Shown here: in pieces, positions 43,428-53,078 of the stretch
Layout of the letters: every line of letters starts with the position of its first letter
Position numbering within the stretch: position 1 is the stretch's first letter
DNA from: Lacibacter sp. H375
Lineage (GTDB): Bacteria > Bacteroidota > Bacteroidia > Chitinophagales > Chitinophagaceae
Length of the DNA: 64,000 bases
Direction of reading: 5' to 3'
NCBI RefSeq assembly: GCF_037892425.1
Contig: NZ_JBBKTT010000001.1
Span: 868,001-932,000 of the forward strand
Notes under the pieces: model-generated
What the model was told of the DNA's origin: nothing
The model's input: only the letters and a program-made list of their open reading frames with translations
Database searches by the model: none
Position numbers and translations under genes: made by a program

Positions 43428-43787
43428 ATGGAGAAAGTAAATATCATCGACGAACTATCGACCATTAAAAAATACTGGACTCAAAAAATTATTGGGGTTG
43501 CCAATGGTCAATTAATCAAACTTGCAAAAGGAGTTGGTGAAATAAACTGGCATAAGCATGACGATCAGGATGAGTTGTTTCTCCTTTACAAAGGACATTT
43601 GACTATTCAGCTAAGAGATCAAGCTATTGACCTGTACCCCAATGATCTGTTCATTGTTCCTAAGGGAGTGGAGCATTGTCCGAAAGCAGACGGTGAAGTT
43701 GAATTTTTGATCATGGGAATAAACATCACATCGAATGCTGCTGGTGGACGCCCAAGTAACCGGACGTTTAATGATTCTTCAATTTAG
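43428..43787 (+). CDS. Cupin domain protein (119 aa)
   Basis: A small single-domain beta-barrel. The first cupin motif is visible as EINWHKHDDQDELFLLYKGHL (metal ligands in HKHDDQDE) and the second as PNDLFIVPKGVEHCP (His). Such proteins often bind a metal and act as isomerases, dioxygenases or sensors. No partner gene indicates a substrate. It is 52 bases after the GNAT gene, in a run of small plus-strand genes. Confidence 0.88.
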   Translation: MEKVNIIDELSTIKKYWTQKIIGVANGQLIKLAKGVGEINWHKHDDQDELFLLYKGHLTIQLRDQAIDLYPNDLFIVPKGVEHCPKADGEVEFLIMGINITSNAAGGRPSNRTFNDSSI

Positions 43788-43850
43788 CGTGATTGTATAA
43801 AATGAACGTAAACCTGACTAATTCAGGATTAAGTAAAAAAATACCGGACC

Positions 43851-44435
43851 ATGCAATTTAATTTTGACCAGGATATTCTACTTGAAAGCGAACATCTCTT
43901 ATTAAGACCGCTTTCTGTAGCTGATATCGAAAACCTGTTGGGTGTTGCCACAGCGGATAAATCGTTGTTGCAGTTTTCTCCTAAGCAGGTTTATACCAAG
44001 GAGCTTTTGTCGGAATATATCAGCGAAGCTATGCTGGCAAGAGTTGCTAAAACCAGATATCCGTTCAGTATTTTCAATAAGACTTCGAATTGTTATGCAG
44101 GCAGCACTTCATTTTTGAATATTTCCAATGCCGATGACCGGCTTGAAATCGGAGCTACCTGGATAGACAGGTCGTTTCATGGCACCGGATTGAACCGGCA
44201 ATGTAAGTTCCTGTTGTTGCAGTATGCGTTTTATGAAGCAGGAGCTCACCGTGTAGAATTCAGAACTGATGAGCGGAATATACGTTCGAGAAAAGCGATT
44301 GAGAAAACAGGTGGGGTTTTTGAAGGGATTTTAAAAGAGCACACTTTAATGTATGATGGTTTCAGGCGTAACACCTGTTGTTACCGGATTTTAAAAAGTG
44401 AGTGGGAACAGATGAAACCTTCGTTTATACTATAA
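43851..44435 (+). CDS. GNAT acetyltransferase, RimJ/RimL type (194 aa)
   Basis: N-terminal region LESEHLLLRPLSVADIENLL and the mid-strand TSFLNISNADDRLEIGATWIDRSFHGTGLNRQCKFLLLQYAFYEAGAHRVEFRTDERNIRSRKAIEKTGGVFEGIL match the RimJ/RimL branch, which acetylates ribosomal protein N-termini or small amines. The acetyl-CoA loop reads HGTGLNRQ. The length is typical. It is 63 bases after the cupin gene. Substrate unknown. Confidence 0.88.
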   Translation: MQFNFDQDILLESEHLLLRPLSVADIENLLGVATADKSLLQFSPKQVYTKELLSEYISEAMLARVAKTRYPFSIFNKTSNCYAGSTSFLNISNADDRLEIGATWIDRSFHGTGLNRQCKFLLLQYAFYEAGAHRVEFRTDERNIRSRKAIEKTGGVFEGILKEHTLMYDGFRRNTCCYRILKSEWEQMKPSFIL

Positions 44436-44467
44436 AATAGTTAACCTTAATTACAAATTTTATTGAA

Positions 44468-44899
44468 ATGGAAACAAACAATCTGCTTCTTATACATGCT
44501 GTTAAAGTAATTGAATATCGATTTATAAAAGCTACAAACGGTTCAACAGAAAGTTTCGGTGACTTTAAAATCAGTGAGCATACACGAACGCCGACTGAAA
44601 TCATCAACCACATGTTTGACTTAGTTGCCAAAACAAAGTCGTTGATTGTTGATGGACATTTTAACATAGCTCCCATCGAATTGTTCGATTTTGAACAGGA
44701 GAAAGAACGTTTACTATTTGGCTTGAGGGATTTGCAGACGATTATTAAAATAGCTGAAATTGATTTTGAAATAATAAAAAAAATACTTCAAGGGCCTGTC
44801 ATGGATATCACAACACATATAGGTCAAATAGCAATGCTGAATGGACTGCATGGCAATAAAATACCCAAAGAGAGCTACTATGATTCAATTATAAATTAG
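44468..44899 (+). CDS. DinB superfamily protein (143 aa)
   Basis: A second, shorter and diverged DinB-like four-helix bundle in the same cluster. Metal-type residues appear as HMFDLVAKTK (first His) and MDITTHIGQIAMLNGLHG (paired His). The gene follows the RimL-like acetyltransferase by 32 bases. It lacks some of the conserved pattern of the 40.1 kb copy, so the two are not recent duplicates. Activity unknown. Confidence 0.7.
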   Translation: METNNLLLIHAVKVIEYRFIKATNGSTESFGDFKISEHTRTPTEIINHMFDLVAKTKSLIVDGHFNIAPIELFDFEQEKERLLFGLRDLQTIIKIAEIDFEIIKKILQGPVMDITTHIGQIAMLNGLHGNKIPKESYYDSIIN

Positions 44900-44906
44900 T
44901 GCTGCA

Positions 44907-45839
44907 ATGAAAACGCAGAAAACAATTTACATTATTGGTGCAGGGGCAATAGGAAAAGCCCTTGCAACATTTCTGAGTTATGAAGGAAAAGAGGTAATTA
45001 TTCTACGGGGAAGTGTTGACGATCATTCAGACTACGTTGAGAAAATTAGTATTGAATTGAATAACAGTGCAGAGATACAAGCCGATTTGAGGATCAGTAC
45101 GATCAGTAATGTTTCACAGTTAGATGGAATTGTTGTTTTAACCAATAAATCATACGGGAATCAACGTCTTGCGGGATTGCTTAAAATGAAGATTAAGAAT
45201 TCGCCAATCATTCTTTTACAAAATGGTCTGGCTATTGAGGAACCATTCATTCATGAGGGATACAGTCAAATCTACCGATGCGTTCTTTTCGCTACAAGTC
45301 AATTTTCATCAATCAATAAACTAAGGTTTAAGCCGGTTGCAGTTTCACCTGTTGGCGTAATTAAAGGGGATTCAGAAACACTGTTCATGATCATCAACGC
45401 AATAAACACTACCTGGTTTCGCTTCATTGCGGAGCAGACTATTCAACCTGTTATCTGGACAAAAGCAATTGTAAACTGCGTTTTTAATTCTATCTGTCCG
45501 CTTTTGGAAACTGATAACGGAATTTTTTACCGGGATAAAGAGGCTCTGCATATTGCAAGGAGAATCATTGCCGAATGTATCGCTGTCGCTTCATTGCATG
45601 GAGTTATTTTAGATATAAAAAAAGTAGAGGAAAGTCTTTTGCTAATAAGCAGGGAGTCTGAAGGCCAGCTTATTTCCACTTATCAAGACATTGCCAATAA
45701 ACGACGAACAGAAATCGACAGCCTGAATTTTACATTTGTTCATCTTGCAGATGAATTGAAGAAACACGAGCTGACAAAAGAAACGAAGTTGTTGGGTGAA
45801 TTGATTAGGATAAAATCGGGACTTAACTGCAATTTTTGA
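44907..45839 (+). CDS. Ketopantoate reductase family (ApbA/PanE-like) protein (310 aa)
   Basis: An N-terminal NADP-binding Rossmann fold with the GxGxxG motif in IIGAGAIGKALATFLSYEG and a C-terminal helical domain with VIWTKAIVNCVFNSICPLLE, including the catalytic-type Lys and Asn of the family. True PanE makes pantoate for coenzyme A, but many paralogues act on other 2-oxo acids. It starts seven bases after the DinB-like gene and is the last gene of the plus-strand run; the next gene converges on it. Confidence 0.85.
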   Translation: MKTQKTIYIIGAGAIGKALATFLSYEGKEVIILRGSVDDHSDYVEKISIELNNSAEIQADLRISTISNVSQLDGIVVLTNKSYGNQRLAGLLKMKIKNSPIILLQNGLAIEEPFIHEGYSQIYRCVLFATSQFSSINKLRFKPVAVSPVGVIKGDSETLFMIINAINTTWFRFIAEQTIQPVIWTKAIVNCVFNSICPLLETDNGIFYRDKEALHIARRIIAECIAVASLHGVILDIKKVEESLLLISRESEGQLISTYQDIANKRRTEIDSLNFTFVHLADELKKHELTKETKLLGELIRIKSGLNCNF

Positions 45840-45926
45840 TTGACTTGAGATTTTAGCTACCCCCGGCGAACCTTATATTATTAAGTAACTGAATTTGAGC
45901 TGTTAAAACAGTAATATGCAGCTAAT

Positions 45927-45959
45927 CCTGTCGCACATTTAGTAACAATTTGCGACGGG
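45927..45959. terminator. Hairpin between converging genes
   Basis: CCTGTCGCACA pairs with TTTGCGACGGG (about nine of eleven positions) around an 11-base loop. It lies between genes ending at 45839 (plus) and 45981 (minus). A T run is missing, so termination is only probable. Confidence 0.45.
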
Positions 45960-45980
45960 ATGATGAGTAAAAAGGCATTG

Positions 45981-48950
45981 TTACGACTTCGCTGTTTCCA
46001 CCTGCTTAATCGCTTCAATTGCCGCCAGCATCTCACTCATAAAAATAGGAGGAAGCTGATCAAAGGCAACCAGTTTTTCATCTTCTTCATTCTTAGGATA
46101 GGTATCCCACTTGGTTGTGGTTTTAGTTTTATCAATTACATAAAGTCGGCCAAGTTTTTCATCCATCCCCCAGCCATAACCGGCACCCACGCCTTCCACT
46201 TCCAGAATTGCTTCGAGCTTTTTCTCGAAATACAATAAGCGCATCGACTCAAGCATACCACCATCTCCGGTGGGTCCTTTGTGCCAGCCATAACGTTCCA
46301 GTGTGGAGCGGATGGAACCTGTTTGCATATGTCTGCCTTCGTATTGATGCAGGATGGTTGTGTGCAGATTAATTGCTGAGAGATCGGGTATCTTCCGATC
46401 GAGCTGCGGAAATACCTGGTCTACTTTTTCATCAAATAAAAACTGTTGCCATTGTTGTAGAACAGCCGGCGCAAGTTGTGTGGGATGAACCATGCCGATC
46501 ATTGCCTCGTCAGGTATCGATACTTCATCATGATTCACATCAATCAATGAACTGTCTTCGTTGCAGGTGAAGGTGGTTTCAATTGTATGTTCGTTTGCAT
46601 ACACAGCCCACACAAGTTTCGTGGCATAAATAAACATCACAGGGTTGTTGAGGAAAAAAGCCTGCCATGCATCAAAGCTCCAGCGGCGCTGCACAATGAG
46701 ATAATACTCCATGCGTGGCGATTGTGATTTCACCACATCTCTTACTTCTTTGGCAATAGCTTTAAACTCTTCTTTCAACGCTGCATCAGCCGCAGCAGGA
46801 ATTGCTTTGAGTTGTTTATTGTCTTCATTAAAGAAAGCAAGTTTAAACTTACTGTCAATAAAGGCCCGGTACTCTTCATTGCCAATGGTAAAGCTTTTGT
46901 ATAAGCCGTCAAATCCAAAGTCGGGTACAATACGATCACCCAATTCATGCGTGCTGATGTTCAGTTCTTCGGCCGCCTGCTCTAATGCAGCCAATGCTGC
47001 TGCGCCTACGTTTGCTTTTTTGCTTCTGTATTTACGGCTATACCATTCTACCCAACGAAGGGCTTTATCGCTTCCCTGTAAAGCGAGGGCACCTACTCCA
47101 TGTTCTGCCATTTTGTAACGGTTCTCCTCCATCCAGTTGTTGATGGTCGCCCTTATTTTATCTACAACCTCATCGTTACCCAATAAAGCAGCTAATGCCA
47201 TCAGGTATTTATGTTCGGGTTTAGCGCCTTTCTCTTTATACAGTTTGATCAGTTCTAATGCAAAAGGGGCTGCTTTTTCTTTATCCAGGAATTGGAGAAT
47301 ATACCTTGCTTCCATATCACTCCGCATACCCTTCACCCTGCTCATACGATATAACAGAAACCGTCTTTCATCTTTGCTCAGTTCTTTACCTGTTGTATAA
47401 TACAATGATGGCAATTCATCTTCATCTAACCAGGCTTCAACTGGTTTATTAAGTTTGCCTCTTTTCCTGGCAGCTTCTACTGTATCAGCAATTATTTCCA
47501 AACTTGCCTTTGTTGGCAAATGATCAGCTATCGACCCTAATAAAATATCTCTTGCGTTATCGTTTGTTTCACTATTAATAACTTTCATAACTGCATTCAT
47601 TGCTTCTTTTGACGAAGAGTAACTGAGAATTAAAGCAGCAGTTTGCCTGGTATCAGCATTTTTACTTTCCAATAAATCAATTGCTCTCTCTTCTGCGCCT
47701 GCATCTTTTTCAGAAAGCACTTTCGCTACCAATTCACGAACCGGCTTTGATTTGCTGTTGACCAAACTCCATATAGTTTGTAAATATTGATTGGCATCAA
47801 AATGTTGCTGTATAAACCCTACCACTTCCCTGGTATAGTCAATTCCACCAGTAGTAGTTTCTGTCTTTAAAGCAGATTCAAAATAGATAAATGAATCTTT
47901 TTGCAAATGCTGGTACAGGATGCGGAGTACTTTGGCATGTATGAATACTTTACTGTTCACCCACTTATCAATCAACTCCACCGCTTTATCTTTCTCAATC
48001 AGCAAAAGCAAATGAACGGCACAGGCTGTATAAGGCAGATAGCTTATATATGTATCTGTAAACTCCTGCATGTGGAACCCATTCTCCCATTTTTCTTTAA
48101 GATGATTGTCACTGCAATATTCAATATACTGACGAGCCATTTGAACTACCAGTTCTGTAAATCGTTTTGAATCTGCTTCATACAATCTGATTGCAGAAGA
48201 AAATTTTAATTGTAGTGTTTGAATATTTTGATTTTGCTGATTGGTAATAAAAGAACGGATAGCCGGTAAGTACTGACCTTGCTTATAGTCCATAAAAAAT
48301 ACTACCGGGTTATTTCTGTCTGAATGTAAACCATAGAGTGCATACTCAACAGCAAATTCAGAAGAAGCCTCTTCCAGTAAAGTAAAATAGAAAAAACTCC
48401 AGTCATTGTGCCAGGAGAGGTATCCCTGTGTGGGGTAAATAAGTTGCTTTGCATTCTTAATATGGTTTAGTAAGAATTGTTTAAGTGGCGTATCATGAAT
48501 AGCAACCGACTTTGTACTTCCAAAGCCAATCGAAAAGACAAGATGTTGAAAAATTTCATCATCGTTCATGCCTTGCTTTCTGAATTGATTCAATGCAGCC
48601 TGAAATGCCTCGTCTGATGGATTGTTGTATACGTACAGGAGCAACCAGCCATTTAAGTTATGTTGCATATAAGGAAATAGTACCGGATGATAAATAACAT
48701 CCAACACTAATTGCTCCTTTGCAGGAGGATTAACTAAGTCGGTTAACAGGTTAATGACCGTACCCCAATGATAAATCATATCATCCAGCTGAAAACCGCT
48801 TAGAGAATTTGACTTACCCGTTAAATAATCGGATATAACTGTATAGTTTAAGCTGCTTTTAAAATCTGCATTCTGTGGAAAGTACATTGGCCATTCTTCC
48901 CGAGGTGTAACTAATGCCCTCTCTATCTCTTCAATCGTAAATGTGTTCAT
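45981..48950 (-). CDS. DUF4132 domain protein with HEAT-like repeats (989 aa)
   Basis: Large cytoplasmic protein. The middle (about 350-620) contains HEAT-like helical repeats such as ELVAKVLSEKDAGAEERAIDLLES and ALILSYSSSKEAMNAVMKVI. The C-terminal third has DUF4132 features, including RRWSFDAWQAFFLNNPVMFIYATKLVWAVY. DUF4132 proteins occur beside MoxR/VWA chaperone-like operons and may present or recognise target proteins. It is the last gene of the MoxR-VWA module, six bases after the VWA gene, and is read toward the convergent ketopantoate-reductase gene. Function unproven. Confidence 0.8.
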   Translation of the reverse strand: MNTFTIEEIERALVTPREEWPMYFPQNADFKSSLNYTVISDYLTGKSNSLSGFQLDDMIYHWGTVINLLTDLVNPPAKEQLVLDVIYHPVLFPYMQHNLNGWLLLYVYNNPSDEAFQAALNQFRKQGMNDDEIFQHLVFSIGFGSTKSVAIHDTPLKQFLLNHIKNAKQLIYPTQGYLSWHNDWSFFYFTLLEEASSEFAVEYALYGLHSDRNNPVVFFMDYKQGQYLPAIRSFITNQQNQNIQTLQLKFSSAIRLYEADSKRFTELVVQMARQYIEYCSDNHLKEKWENGFHMQEFTDTYISYLPYTACAVHLLLLIEKDKAVELIDKWVNSKVFIHAKVLRILYQHLQKDSFIYFESALKTETTTGGIDYTREVVGFIQQHFDANQYLQTIWSLVNSKSKPVRELVAKVLSEKDAGAEERAIDLLESKNADTRQTAALILSYSSSKEAMNAVMKVINSETNDNARDILLGSIADHLPTKASLEIIADTVEAARKRGKLNKPVEAWLDEDELPSLYYTTGKELSKDERRFLLYRMSRVKGMRSDMEARYILQFLDKEKAAPFALELIKLYKEKGAKPEHKYLMALAALLGNDEVVDKIRATINNWMEENRYKMAEHGVGALALQGSDKALRWVEWYSRKYRSKKANVGAAALAALEQAAEELNISTHELGDRIVPDFGFDGLYKSFTIGNEEYRAFIDSKFKLAFFNEDNKQLKAIPAAADAALKEEFKAIAKEVRDVVKSQSPRMEYYLIVQRRWSFDAWQAFFLNNPVMFIYATKLVWAVYANEHTIETTFTCNEDSSLIDVNHDEVSIPDEAMIGMVHPTQLAPAVLQQWQQFLFDEKVDQVFPQLDRKIPDLSAINLHTTILHQYEGRHMQTGSIRSTLERYGWHKGPTGDGGMLESMRLLYFEKKLEAILEVEGVGAGYGWGMDEKLGRLYVIDKTKTTTKWDTYPKNEEDEKLVAFDQLPPIFMSEMLAAIEAIKQVETAKS

Positions 48951-48956
48951 AGCTTA

Positions 48957-50096
48957 TTATTTCTTCAATACAAGATCTTCTTTCGCTGCCCATATACCAA
49001 TATCCTGTTTGCTTAATGCTGCTGCCATCAGGTCGGGAAATTTATCGGGTGTGCAGGCAAACACAGGAATGCCGAGTGTTGCCAGGAAGTTGGCGTTCTC
49101 ATGATCGTAAGAAGGTGCACCTTCATCATTCAATGCTAACAATACAACTACCTGTACACCTGCAGCTGCCAGCTCCGTTGCACGTTTACGCATACCGGCC
49201 ACATCACCACCTTCATACAAATCGGTGATCAACACCAACACGGTATCTGTTGGACGTGTAATAATTTGCTGGCAATAAGTAAGTGCTGCATCAATATCCG
49301 TTCCGCCACCTAACTGCACACCAAATAATAATTCAACCGGATCAGTGAGTTCTTCCGTAAGATCAGCAACCGCTGTATCAAACACCACCATCTTTGTTTT
49401 GATGGCAGGGATAGAAGCCATCACCGATCCAAAAATACCGGAGTACACAACCGATGTACCCATGGAACCACTCTGGTCTAAACAAAGCACCACATCTTTT
49501 AACGATGTACGCTTGCGGCCATAACCGATTCTTGTTTCAGGAATAATGGTTTTATACTCGGGTTGATAATGTTTGAGATTTTTCTGAATAGTGGCATGCC
49601 AATTAATCTCGTTATGCTTGGGTCTTCTGTTTCTTGTACTTCTGTTTAAACTTCCAACAACAGCTTGTTGCGTAGGTTGCGCCAGCTTCTTCATCAAATC
49701 ATCCACTACTTTCCGCACCACCATGCGTGCCGTATCTTTTGTCTTATCAGGTATCACATGGCTTAAGGTCATGAGTGTTGCTACAAGATGCACATCGGGT
49801 TCTACATTTTCCAGCATCTCTTTTTCAAACAGCATTTGCGTGAGCTCCAGTCGTTGCAATGCATCTCTTTGCATCACCTGTACAACCGTGTTGGGGAAGA
49901 AGGTTCTGATATCACCCAACCATCGGCTTACATTGGGCGATGATGGACCAAGCCCGCCTTTGCGATCTGAATCATACAAAGCGCCGAGTGTTTTGTCCAT
50001 CTGCAGATCATTGCCCTGCAACGTGAAACCTGTTCCATCACTTTGTTCTCCACCGAGGATCATCCGCCATTTACGTATCAGTTGTTCGTTTGCCAT
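48957..50096 (-). CDS. CoxE-like VWA domain protein (379 aa)
   Basis: The C-terminal half is a von Willebrand A domain with an intact metal-ion-dependent adhesion site: DQSGSMG (about residue 208), the Thr in GGGTDIDAAL and the Asp in VLITDLYEGG. The N-terminal half is helical. VWA proteins of this type act with MoxR AAA+ ATPases, as ViaA does with RavA. The MoxR partner is encoded upstream in the same operon. The 132-base gap before it holds the palindromic CCCCTCCCGGGAGGGG repeat, an exception to otherwise tight spacing. Confidence 0.9.
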   Translation of the reverse strand: MANEQLIRKWRMILGGEQSDGTGFTLQGNDLQMDKTLGALYDSDRKGGLGPSSPNVSRWLGDIRTFFPNTVVQVMQRDALQRLELTQMLFEKEMLENVEPDVHLVATLMTLSHVIPDKTKDTARMVVRKVVDDLMKKLAQPTQQAVVGSLNRSTRNRRPKHNEINWHATIQKNLKHYQPEYKTIIPETRIGYGRKRTSLKDVVLCLDQSGSMGTSVVYSGIFGSVMASIPAIKTKMVVFDTAVADLTEELTDPVELLFGVQLGGGTDIDAALTYCQQIITRPTDTVLVLITDLYEGGDVAGMRKRATELAAAGVQVVVLLALNDEGAPSYDHENANFLATLGIPVFACTPDKFPDLMAAALSKQDIGIWAAKEDLVLKK

Positions 50097-50144
50097 GTTA
50101 CATCATTCTTCTGTTTACACAATTAAAACATTAACCCACCCCAA

Positions 50145-50160
50145 CCCCTCCCGGGAGGGG
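50145..50160. repeat. Perfect palindrome CCCCTCCCGGGAGGGG (dispersed repeat)
   Basis: A 16-base palindrome following CCCACCCCAA. It is a G+C-rich element of the type repeated between Bacteroidota genes and sits in the only long gap of the MoxR-VWA module (50097-50228). Confidence 0.55.
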
Positions 50161-50228
50161 AAACCGTTCTATTCAGCTATTGTATATGTATTGATCAAGT
50201 TGCATCTATTGATATGAAGATTATCATT

Positions 50229-52505
50229 TTAATAGCCCAATAGTTTCATTACAATCGGTATTCCTTTTGCTGCACGTTCTTCATCAATACCTGTATGCAC
50301 TTGTTTTGTAATGATGGCTGTTCCACCTGTTTTTACTTTCTCACCTAACTTCCTGCGTTCGGGTTTGGAGAATTCAGCAAAGGTTCTTCGCAATAAAGGA
50401 AGTACTTCAATAAATACTTCGTCTTCCAATTTCTCCACCCAACTGTTTACTACAGCCCACAGATCTTCATCCAGTAATAAAATGGTTCCGCTTCCTTTCA
50501 AAAAACCTTCGAGCCAGGAAGCAGCAACTGCAGCGGCTGTTGAGTGCGACATGGAATAGTAAAATACTTTCACCAACTCATCGCCCTGTAACAATTGATG
50601 ATCGTGTAACAAGCGTGTGCAGTAACCGGCCAATACAGGTGAACTGTTTTTGTTGGCTGAAATAGTTTGCAGTGTTTGTTCCCACTCCTCTTCTATTTCT
50701 TTGTGTTGCAACAACTGAACAGATTCGTTCATACTTACAAACAAAGGCAGTAAATCCAGTGCAGCATCATCTGCAATACCCGTGCTTGCTGCAGGTAAAC
50801 TGATGCAGGTGCGGGTAATCATACTCTCCACAATACCTGTTACCAGTTCTGCATCTGTTTTACGTACGTTACCATAACGGGTAACATTTACCAGCCCGGG
50901 TATTACTCCCATAAACTGGATCACATCAGTTCCTGTTGCTGCAAGGTTGTTGATTTGTGTAATGAGTTGCTCAATAGCAAGCGGAAGTTCGGCAGGTAAT
51001 GTGCGTTCCAATAAACCACATACTTCATTTAATGATTGTGATTCCCCTGCTTTTGAAACAATGTATTTTGATGTTGCTTCTTCAACCGTATTACCCCAGT
51101 TTCCTTTTTCAATGATCTGGATCGATAACTCCGGTTGCCATTGCAAACGCCATTGTTCTTTAAAGGTTCCTTTACCTGCTACATCACTTCGTTGTCCCCA
51201 ATGAATACCGAGTAACTGCAGACGATGCAATAACACACTTCGTTCGAGATCAGTTTCTTTCCGTAAGTCGAGTGTATAATCTTTCCAATCGGCAGTGGAT
51301 GGTAACCGTAATCGCTTTTGTTGTTTTTCAATATCTGTTTGAAGAGGAGGCTTTGGAATATCAACCGGCACTTCACCGATCTTATCACTTACAATCAATT
51401 CATCATGCACAAGCGACATACGGATCACTTCACCATTACAAATAACACTAAGTGTTGCTTCATTCAATTCTTCCAATCCTGCTTTGGGTAGATTACGCAA
51501 AGCTGCTAATGATTCAGACAGCCTTACTGCTTCCATTACATGTGCAACAGAAGTGTCCATTTGTTTTGAACGAAACAGCTTCGCTACTTTAGCCATCCAT
51601 CTTGTTCCATCATCGTATGGATAATGCCAGATATGATCGTACCAACCCGGCGATGCAATACCGGCACCATAACCACTGTACATACTTAAGCGGTTATATG
51701 TCCACGGTACCCATGTACATTCTACTTTTACTTTCGGTAATCCTTTCAGCAGATCATTATCTTCTTTTTGTTTGGGCATGTTGAGCAAAGCAGGTGCATG
51801 CCATGCGCCACAGATAACGGCAATGTTTTGAAACATTTCTTTTTCTGCCTGTCGGATTGTTTTACGCATATATGCTTCACGTAAACTTTCTGTGCGGTCA
51901 TCCTTCGAAGGAACTTCCTCACGCAATACCTGCATCGCTTCGTTTACTGCATCAAACACTTCTTCGTTTTGATGACGATGCTCAAACATATGCTCCCACC
52001 ATTTCTCTCCATCATCATAACCTGCCGCTTCTGCTAAATAAGAAACAGGATCTTTCCTTATGATGACGATGGGTTCAGCTTCATTATTGCTGATGCTGTA
52101 ATTGTTGATGGTATCAATCACATCTTCTTCATCTTTTTCATCCGATGCTGTCTGTTGTTCTGCTGCTTTCTTTTGTTCTTCAGCATCAAGCGCAAATTGG
52201 TGTGCTGCCGGCAGATCCATGAAGCGGACATGAATATTATTTTTTCGTGCATACAGAATGGCTTGCCACTCGGGTGAAAATTCTGCAAAGGGATAGAACG
52301 AAGATTGTTTGGTATTATCGGGTTGAAAACAAAGTATAGCCACCGGTGGTTTCAACTCACTGTGCGATACCCATTGCAAAACAGGATCAGCATCGGGCGG
52401 ACCTTCCACCAAAACAATATCCGGTTTTGTTTTCTCCAAAAACTCTTTTACGTTTCTGGCAGAACCCGGACCATGATGTCGTATACCAAGAATATGAATT
52501 GCCAC
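50229..52505 (-). CDS. DUF5682 family protein (758 aa), TraB/ChaN-like N-terminus
   Basis: The N-terminus has the typical DUF5682 start IHILGIRHHGPGSARNVKEFLEKTKPDIVLVEGPPDAD, a TraB/EreA-like fold with HHGPGS and the VEGPPDAD acidic loop. The region VICGAWHAPALLNMPK around residue 230 supports the same family. A long helical C-terminus follows. These proteins are stable members of MoxR-VWA-SWIM operons and are thought to be hydrolase-like components, but no activity is known. It sits 30 bases downstream of the DEDDh exonuclease gene. Confidence 0.8.
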   Translation of the reverse strand: MAIHILGIRHHGPGSARNVKEFLEKTKPDIVLVEGPPDADPVLQWVSHSELKPPVAILCFQPDNTKQSSFYPFAEFSPEWQAILYARKNNIHVRFMDLPAAHQFALDAEEQKKAAEQQTASDEKDEEDVIDTINNYSISNNEAEPIVIIRKDPVSYLAEAAGYDDGEKWWEHMFEHRHQNEEVFDAVNEAMQVLREEVPSKDDRTESLREAYMRKTIRQAEKEMFQNIAVICGAWHAPALLNMPKQKEDNDLLKGLPKVKVECTWVPWTYNRLSMYSGYGAGIASPGWYDHIWHYPYDDGTRWMAKVAKLFRSKQMDTSVAHVMEAVRLSESLAALRNLPKAGLEELNEATLSVICNGEVIRMSLVHDELIVSDKIGEVPVDIPKPPLQTDIEKQQKRLRLPSTADWKDYTLDLRKETDLERSVLLHRLQLLGIHWGQRSDVAGKGTFKEQWRLQWQPELSIQIIEKGNWGNTVEEATSKYIVSKAGESQSLNEVCGLLERTLPAELPLAIEQLITQINNLAATGTDVIQFMGVIPGLVNVTRYGNVRKTDAELVTGIVESMITRTCISLPAASTGIADDAALDLLPLFVSMNESVQLLQHKEIEEEWEQTLQTISANKNSSPVLAGYCTRLLHDHQLLQGDELVKVFYYSMSHSTAAAVAASWLEGFLKGSGTILLLDEDLWAVVNSWVEKLEDEVFIEVLPLLRRTFAEFSKPERRKLGEKVKTGGTAIITKQVHTGIDEERAAKGIPIVMKLLGY

Positions 52506-52535
52506 TATAAAAAAATTTACTACTATCTACATTGT

Positions 52536-53063
52536 TTATTTCGATGGCATTTTCAATCCCATCTTTTTCATTGCAAGTAACGCTTCTGCATTTCCTTTTG
52601 CGTCATTAACAGGATTATGGTCGTGAACAGTTTTACGGAACAACTTCTTCCATTCGCTATTTACCCCTGTGTCCATTTTCATTCCGCAATACAAGTCACC
52701 TATTCTTCTTCCTGAAAATCCAAATGGATTCTTTCCTGTAAAAAAATGGAAATAATAATTGATCCATTGCCAGTCGAATGCAAGGTTATCGCTTATAAAT
52801 ATGGGGCGTCCATCAGAGTTTACAGATAGCCATTCTGAAAAACGCTCCATCGTTTCTTTTGGTTCGTCAAACTGTTCGTGTTGTTCCCTTGATATACTGC
52901 TTACTGCAAGCGCCTCTGGAATCCATTGTGTTGAAATTGGTTTCACCTTGCCATAGAATGTTTTTGTAAGAGTGGGCTCAACCACAACTGCACCAAAACA
53001 AATCATTGAATACTTGTTTGGAATAGGTCCATCCGATTCAACATCCACAACGATATAACTCAT
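52536..53063 (-). CDS. DEDDh 3'-5' exonuclease (RNase T-like, 175 aa)
   Basis: The four acidic residues and the His of DEDDh exonucleases are visible: D7 and E9 in VVDVESDG, the Asp in LAFDWQWINYYF, and His plus Asp in VHDHNPVNDAKGNAEAL. It is a stand-alone domain of about the size of RNase T or Orn. It is placed between the MoxR and DUF5682 genes with only 15 and 30 bases on either side, so it is part of the operon. This is unusual for the MoxR-VWA set and adds a nucleic-acid activity (inference). Confidence 0.85.
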   Translation of the reverse strand: MSYIVVDVESDGPIPNKYSMICFGAVVVEPTLTKTFYGKVKPISTQWIPEALAVSSISREQHEQFDEPKETMERFSEWLSVNSDGRPIFISDNLAFDWQWINYYFHFFTGKNPFGFSGRRIGDLYCGMKMDTGVNSEWKKLFRKTVHDHNPVNDAKGNAEALLAMKKMGLKMPSK

Positions 53064-53078
53064 GTTTATTTTATTTAA

